Source: Clostridium magnum DSM 2767
Lineage (GTDB): Bacteria; Bacillota; Clostridia; Clostridiales; Clostridiaceae
Length of the DNA: 64,000 bases
Direction: 5' to 3'
Assembly (NCBI RefSeq): GCF_001623875.1
Contig: NZ_LWAE01000004.1
Location: forward strand, 420,321-484,320
Shown here: one piece after another, positions 59,324 to 64,000 of the stretch
Position numbering within the stretch: the first letter of the stretch is position 1
Layout of the letters: each line of letters starts with the position of its first letter
Notes under the pieces: model-generated
Told to the model about the DNA's origin: nothing
The model's input: the letters and a program-made list of their open reading frames with translations, nothing else
Database searches by the model: none
Translations under genes and position numbers: made by a program

Positions 59324-59655
59324 CCGAAAATTGCTATTAACTTCGCACTTCTTCGTCAAGTCTTTCGTTGCGGTGCTCATTTACCAGTCAGTAAATTCCG
59401 CTCCTCATTCAAGCCTTTCCTCGAATTGCTCGTTACTATCAATTTTCTAGTTTTAGTTCATAAAAATCTACAAAGGTTTTAAATATACTTTCGTATAAGT
59501 AATTTACCTTTAGCTTTACTTTTATTTTTGTTAAACAATTGCGTTGTTTAACTATTCACTGTGCAATTTTCAAAGAACAATTTGAAGAATTTAATAATCC
59601 TTCAAAATTAAACAGAGGCTAAACCAGTCTTTCAGACAGCATTACCTGTCTGTAT

Positions 59656-61177
<1,522 letters not shown>

Positions 61178-61323
61178 TTTGAATGCTCATTACTGTTTTT
61201 ACTCACTACTATATTATAGTAGTTAAAGAATTGCTGGTTTAGTTTATTTAATAAAAGTCATTTTGACTTTCAACCTCTGTTTAATTTTCAAGGATCATGT
61301 CGACTCATCTCGACAGCTTATTT

Positions 61324-61352
61324 AGTTTATCATGTTTATTTTATCTTGTCAA
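61324..61352 (-). promoter_or_regulatory. rRNA promoter (proximal)
   Basis: TTGACA (61352-61347), 17-base spacer, TAAACT (61329-61324), about 150 bases before 16S. Confidence 0.7.
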
Positions 61353-61399
61353 GAACATTTAAAACATTTTTATTTTCTGTCGTTCTCAACAACTTTAAC

Positions 61400-61429
61400 A
61401 TAATATCATGAACATTTACTGAATGTCAA
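61400..61429 (-). promoter_or_regulatory. rRNA promoter (distal)
   Basis: TTGACA (61429-61424), 18-base spacer, TATTAT (61405-61400). Tandem promoters are usual for rRNA operons. From 61430 to 61845 I see no gene, only AT-rich DNA. Confidence 0.68.
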
Positions 61430-61845
61430 CACTTTTTAGGTTGCTACTCTTTGTTCATTTATTTGCTGCTCATCAAGCAACGAATGTTATTCTATCACCT
61501 TTAGTACTATTTAAATTTAGAGTCACATCATACACATTAAATTATATAGTTTATTCTTAGTTTTTTCTTCAATATCTATGTATTTAACATATAGACACAC
61601 CAGATTCAGTTTTCTTATATTTACCAATTGTTCATCATCTTTTTAGGTAATACCTTTTTATATAAATAAACAACTTCATAATTTAGCTGAATGATTGAGT
61701 TTACTAAATTATAGTTAAGGTATATGTCAAACCTTGAAGTTAGAAATCTATATAATTTTCATTAATACCCATAAATAGATCTGACTTATACTAGATATAA
61801 CTATAGTGATACCGGGGCTAAGATAAGATTTGCTTATGGGCATCT

Positions 61846-62106
61846 ATAGGGTTTGTAACTTGAACTTTAACTTATACGTAGAGATATGTTATCAAAACTA
61901 AAGGCACATTTAAAAACTTTTTTATCAGTCTTAGCGAAGTATTTTATAAAATCTTAGAATATTCGATTGTCTGAGCAAAGCGAGTTTATCGAATATTCTT
62001 AGATTTTATGAAATACAAGCTTTAGACTGATTAAAAGTTTTTAACCGTGCTGAAGTTTGGTAGCATATTCCGTAGTATAAGTTAAAGTTCCACCTAGAAA
62101 CCCTAT
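61846..62106. repeat. 261-bp imperfect palindrome
   Basis: The arms start ATAGGGTTT and end AAACCCTAT and pair along most of the length. An outer part shares GAACTTTAACTTATAC; an inner part shares AATCAGTCT, TAAAATCT and AGAATATTCGAT around a loop of about 20 bases. No ORF. It resembles a miniature inverted-repeat element or a long structured RNA. Confidence 0.8.
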
Positions 62107-62112
62107 ATAAAA

Positions 62113-62153
62113 AAATAGTAGCCTAACTTTACGATTGAAGTGTTACTATTCTT
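62113..62153 (-). terminator. Terminator after the radical-SAM pseudogene
   Basis: Stem AATAGTA/TACTATT with a loop of about 25 and TTTTTTTAT following in gene direction, 17 bases after the stop. Confidence 0.6.
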
Positions 62154-62169
62154 TACTTACTTATTATAT

Positions 62170-63046
62170 TTATTTCAAAAAACTCAGCTGTATGTCAGAT
62201 ATTTTCTTTTCATAGGAAGGCATCTTTGTAGAAATTCCATATTTCTCACAAGTCTCATTAAATATATTTTTGAGTTTATTCACATTATTAGCATTACATC
62301 CATAAAAGCTTCCAAATTTTTTTTCATATTTATTTCTCACTCCAGGAAAAAGTTCATCTAACTTTGAATAATAATAAGCCTTTTGCCTATCCCTTAATGT
62401 CATTCCAAAGTAAGGATAAATGAATTTTGCACCATACTCATTTGCTTTTTTTATAATTTCAATTATATTTTTTTCACTATCTTCAATAAATGGTAATATA
62501 GGCATCATAGTTATTCCTACATTTATTCCTACAGCAGATAAAATTCCTATAGCCTTGAATCTATCTGAAGATATTGGAGCCGCTGGCTCTATTTTTTCTG
62601 CGAGTAAATCATCTGCAGTAGTTATTGTAACTGCAACAGAGGCATATACATTATTTATTTCCTCAAGTATATCTATATCTCTTAAAATAAGATTACTTTT
62701 GGTAGTTATATGGACAGGATACCTATTGTCAGCAATTACTTGAAGTGACTTCTGAGTCAATTTATACTGTTTTTCTAAAGGTATATATGGATCGCTCATA
62801 GCACCAGTGCCAATTGTCCCTCTTACTCTCTTTCGCGAGAGTTCTTTTTTTTAACAACTCAACTGCATTTACTTTTACAATAATATCTTCAAATTTATCG
62901 ATTTGATAGCATTCGCTCCTTGAATCACAATATATGCACCCATGCTGACATCCTCTATAAATGTTCATACCATATTTTACACCAAACCATGAACTTGGAT
63001 TTTTACATGTTATTAAAATACTTTTTGCATTTACTTCACTTATCAT
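62170..63046 (-). pseudogene. SPL-family radical SAM protein, frameshifted
   Basis: Two overlapping reading frames form one protein of about 290 residues. The first carries the radical-SAM cysteines (YRGCQHGCIYCDSRSECYQI) and runs to a run of eight A (plus-strand T run at 62845-62852). The second resumes with GTGAMSDPYIPLEKQYKLT-like sequence and continues to the end (ISTKMPSYEKKISDI). Removing one A restores an unbroken frame across the join. It is therefore a disrupted gene or a homopolymer sequencing error. The family is related to spore photoproduct lyase; its substrate is unknown. Confidence 0.85.
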
Positions 63047-63077
63047 TAAACTCAATCCTTATTAAATAAATTAATTT

Positions 63078-63460
63078 CTACTTAATGGACACATATATAT
63101 CAACTTCAGCATTCTCAGTGTCATTATACCTTTCGTCATATAGTTCAAAGTCACCTTTATATGTTCTACTAATTCCTGAATTCCATATATGCGCCCAGGC
63201 TTCCCCAATTTTCTGTGGCATTTTCCCTTTTGCTGTTACAACATAATATTTTGAAGCTGGAATTACTTTACTAACCATTCCCTCTGGTATAACTCAATAC
63301 TACTAACTTGAAAACCAACTATAAAGGAATATGATCCTTTTTCATTATTTTCATAATCAGTATATATTCCTAATATTGAATTAGCTTCAACTTTATTAGG
63401 TATTTTATCACCAAGCTTTTGGGATTTAAATTGTTGCCATAGTTCAAGAATTTCCTTCAT
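63078..63460 (-). pseudogene. GyrI-like effector-binding protein, frameshifted
   Basis: The first part (ATG 63460, MKEILELWQQFKSQKLGDKI) runs to VGFQVSSIE and then shifts frame near 63290. The second part continues IPEGMVSKVIPASKYYVVTAKG to EVDIYVSIK. Joined, they give about 127 residues of the GyrI-like/AraC effector-binding fold, which binds small hydrophobic molecules. Its start overlaps the stop of the zinc-ribbon gene (ATGTATGA), so the two form an operon. Confidence 0.8.
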
Positions 63461-63797
63461 ACATTTCCCGTCTTCATTAGTTGTTCGTATTTCTTTCCTA
63501 CTATCAACATCTCGCTTTTTTCTAATATCCTTACTGGCATATCTTCTTTTTTCCACCTTTTCAACTGTGGAAGGCAGCTACTCATTAAAGCTCTTGCTTC
63601 CTGTTCCTTCATGCCTTTATTCTTCATAAAAGGTACACATACATCTATCATCTGTTCCATTGTTAATTCAGGCTTTTAAAAGCTCCATTTTCATAACAGT
63701 ATATACAATATTCTTGATTCTTTTCATTATTAGCTTCAGTGCCATAAAACTCCTCATTCATTGGCATTCCACAGCTTTGACAATAATTTTCTTCCAT
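63457..63797 (-). pseudogene. Zinc-ribbon domain protein, frameshifted
   Basis: ATG 63797 opens MEENYCQSCGMPMNEEF and YCIYCYENGAF, a four-cysteine zinc ribbon, then hits a stop two codons after a TTTTAAAA run (about 63674-63681). One base fewer there restores KPELTMEQMIDVCVPFMKNKG and a frame to 63457. The whole is a helical C-terminal domain of a common clostridial family that often sits beside GyrI-like proteins; it is probably regulatory. Confidence 0.8.
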
Positions 63798-63856
63798 TAC
63801 TCATTTCCCCTTTTTCGTATATTATACTTGTATTATATATTAGGGGTTTGACACCA

Positions 63857-64000
63857 TTACGTCATGTTTGAATAAATGTTATAAAATTTTTCCGATTTAT
63901 CTTTTATAATTTTTCTTATTCTATAAGGTTCAATAACTTCAACATATTCTCCATAACTTAAGATCATTGAATAAACCCATTCATCCTCAAAAAAGTCACT
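63857..64000 (-). CDS. WYL-type transcriptional regulator, C-terminal part
   Basis: The last 47 residues of a protein entering from the right edge: DEWVYSMILSYGEYVEVIEPYRIRKIIKDK and a TAA stop at 63859-63857. The W-x-M-x-x-LSYGEYVEVIEP pattern is the end of the WYL/HTH regulators that control adjacent small operons. The family call rests on this piece only. Confidence 0.6.
   Translation of the reverse strand, partial: SDFFEDEWVYSMILSYGEYVEVIEPYRIRKIIKDKSEKFYNIYSNMT

Overview
The window is AT-rich, strictly fermentative DNA. Radical enzymes, ferredoxin-type proteins, a glycerol-to-1,3-propanediol pathway and clostridial-looking rRNA point to a member of Clostridium or a close relative. I cannot name the species from sequence alone.

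Layout. (1) 1-8.0 kb, minus strand: a bacterial microcompartment (BMC) operon with shell proteins of the PduA, PduB, PduK, PduN and PduT types, a CoA-acylating aldehyde dehydrogenase, the phosphotransacylase PduL, an EutJ-like ATPase, the electron carrier PduS and an unrecognised flavoprotein-like protein. It runs off the left edge. (2) 8.4-10.5 kb, plus strand: a PocR-domain histidine kinase and an AraC-type response regulator. (3) 10.6-14.2 kb, minus: a glycyl-radical diol/glycerol dehydratase and its activase, the likely cargo of the compartment. The shell and dehydratase promoters share an ungapped 56-bp element.

(4) 14.6-30 kb: an anaerobic nicotinate-catabolism locus. It has a nicotinate-dehydrogenase-like molybdenum hydroxylase (three subunits), 6-hydroxynicotinate reductase, enamidase, a 2-(hydroxymethyl)glutarate dehydrogenase homologue, a YqeB-type accessory protein, a UPF0280 (ApbE-fold) protein, a DUF1185 protein, a DASS carrier, a LysR regulator and a NiaP-like MFS transporter. 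Four 71-bp blocks, each ending in TATAAT and alignable without gaps, precede the four transcription units and probably define one LysR regulon. The later steps of the known pathway are not in the window.

(5) 30-50.5 kb: a glycerol regulon. It contains glpK, a GlpA-like/GlpB-like/DUF1667 oxidoreductase set, a PocR-chemoreceptor-like protein, a second PocR kinase/AraC regulator pair, glpF, dhaT, an adenosyltransferase, the dehydratase reactivase dhaFG, the B12-dependent glycerol dehydratase dhaBCE, and a cupin-PocR-AraC regulator. An IS110-family element with a putative bridge RNA sits between dhaE and dhaF.

(6) 50.5-55.9 kb: ilvD, aroD, a LysR gene and ilvE, with a structured non-coding element and a short upstream ORF at ilvD. 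(7) 55.9-61.4 kb: a 16S-23S-5S rRNA operon on the minus strand, with no spacer tRNA and a 5S relic downstream. (8) 61.4-64 kb: a 261-bp imperfect palindrome and a decaying stretch with three frameshifted genes, then a partial WYL-like regulator.

Together the genes suggest an anaerobe that dehydrates diols or glycerol by two unrelated chemistries, one radical and encapsulated and one B12-dependent and apparently not encapsulated, and that also reduces and opens the nicotinate ring.
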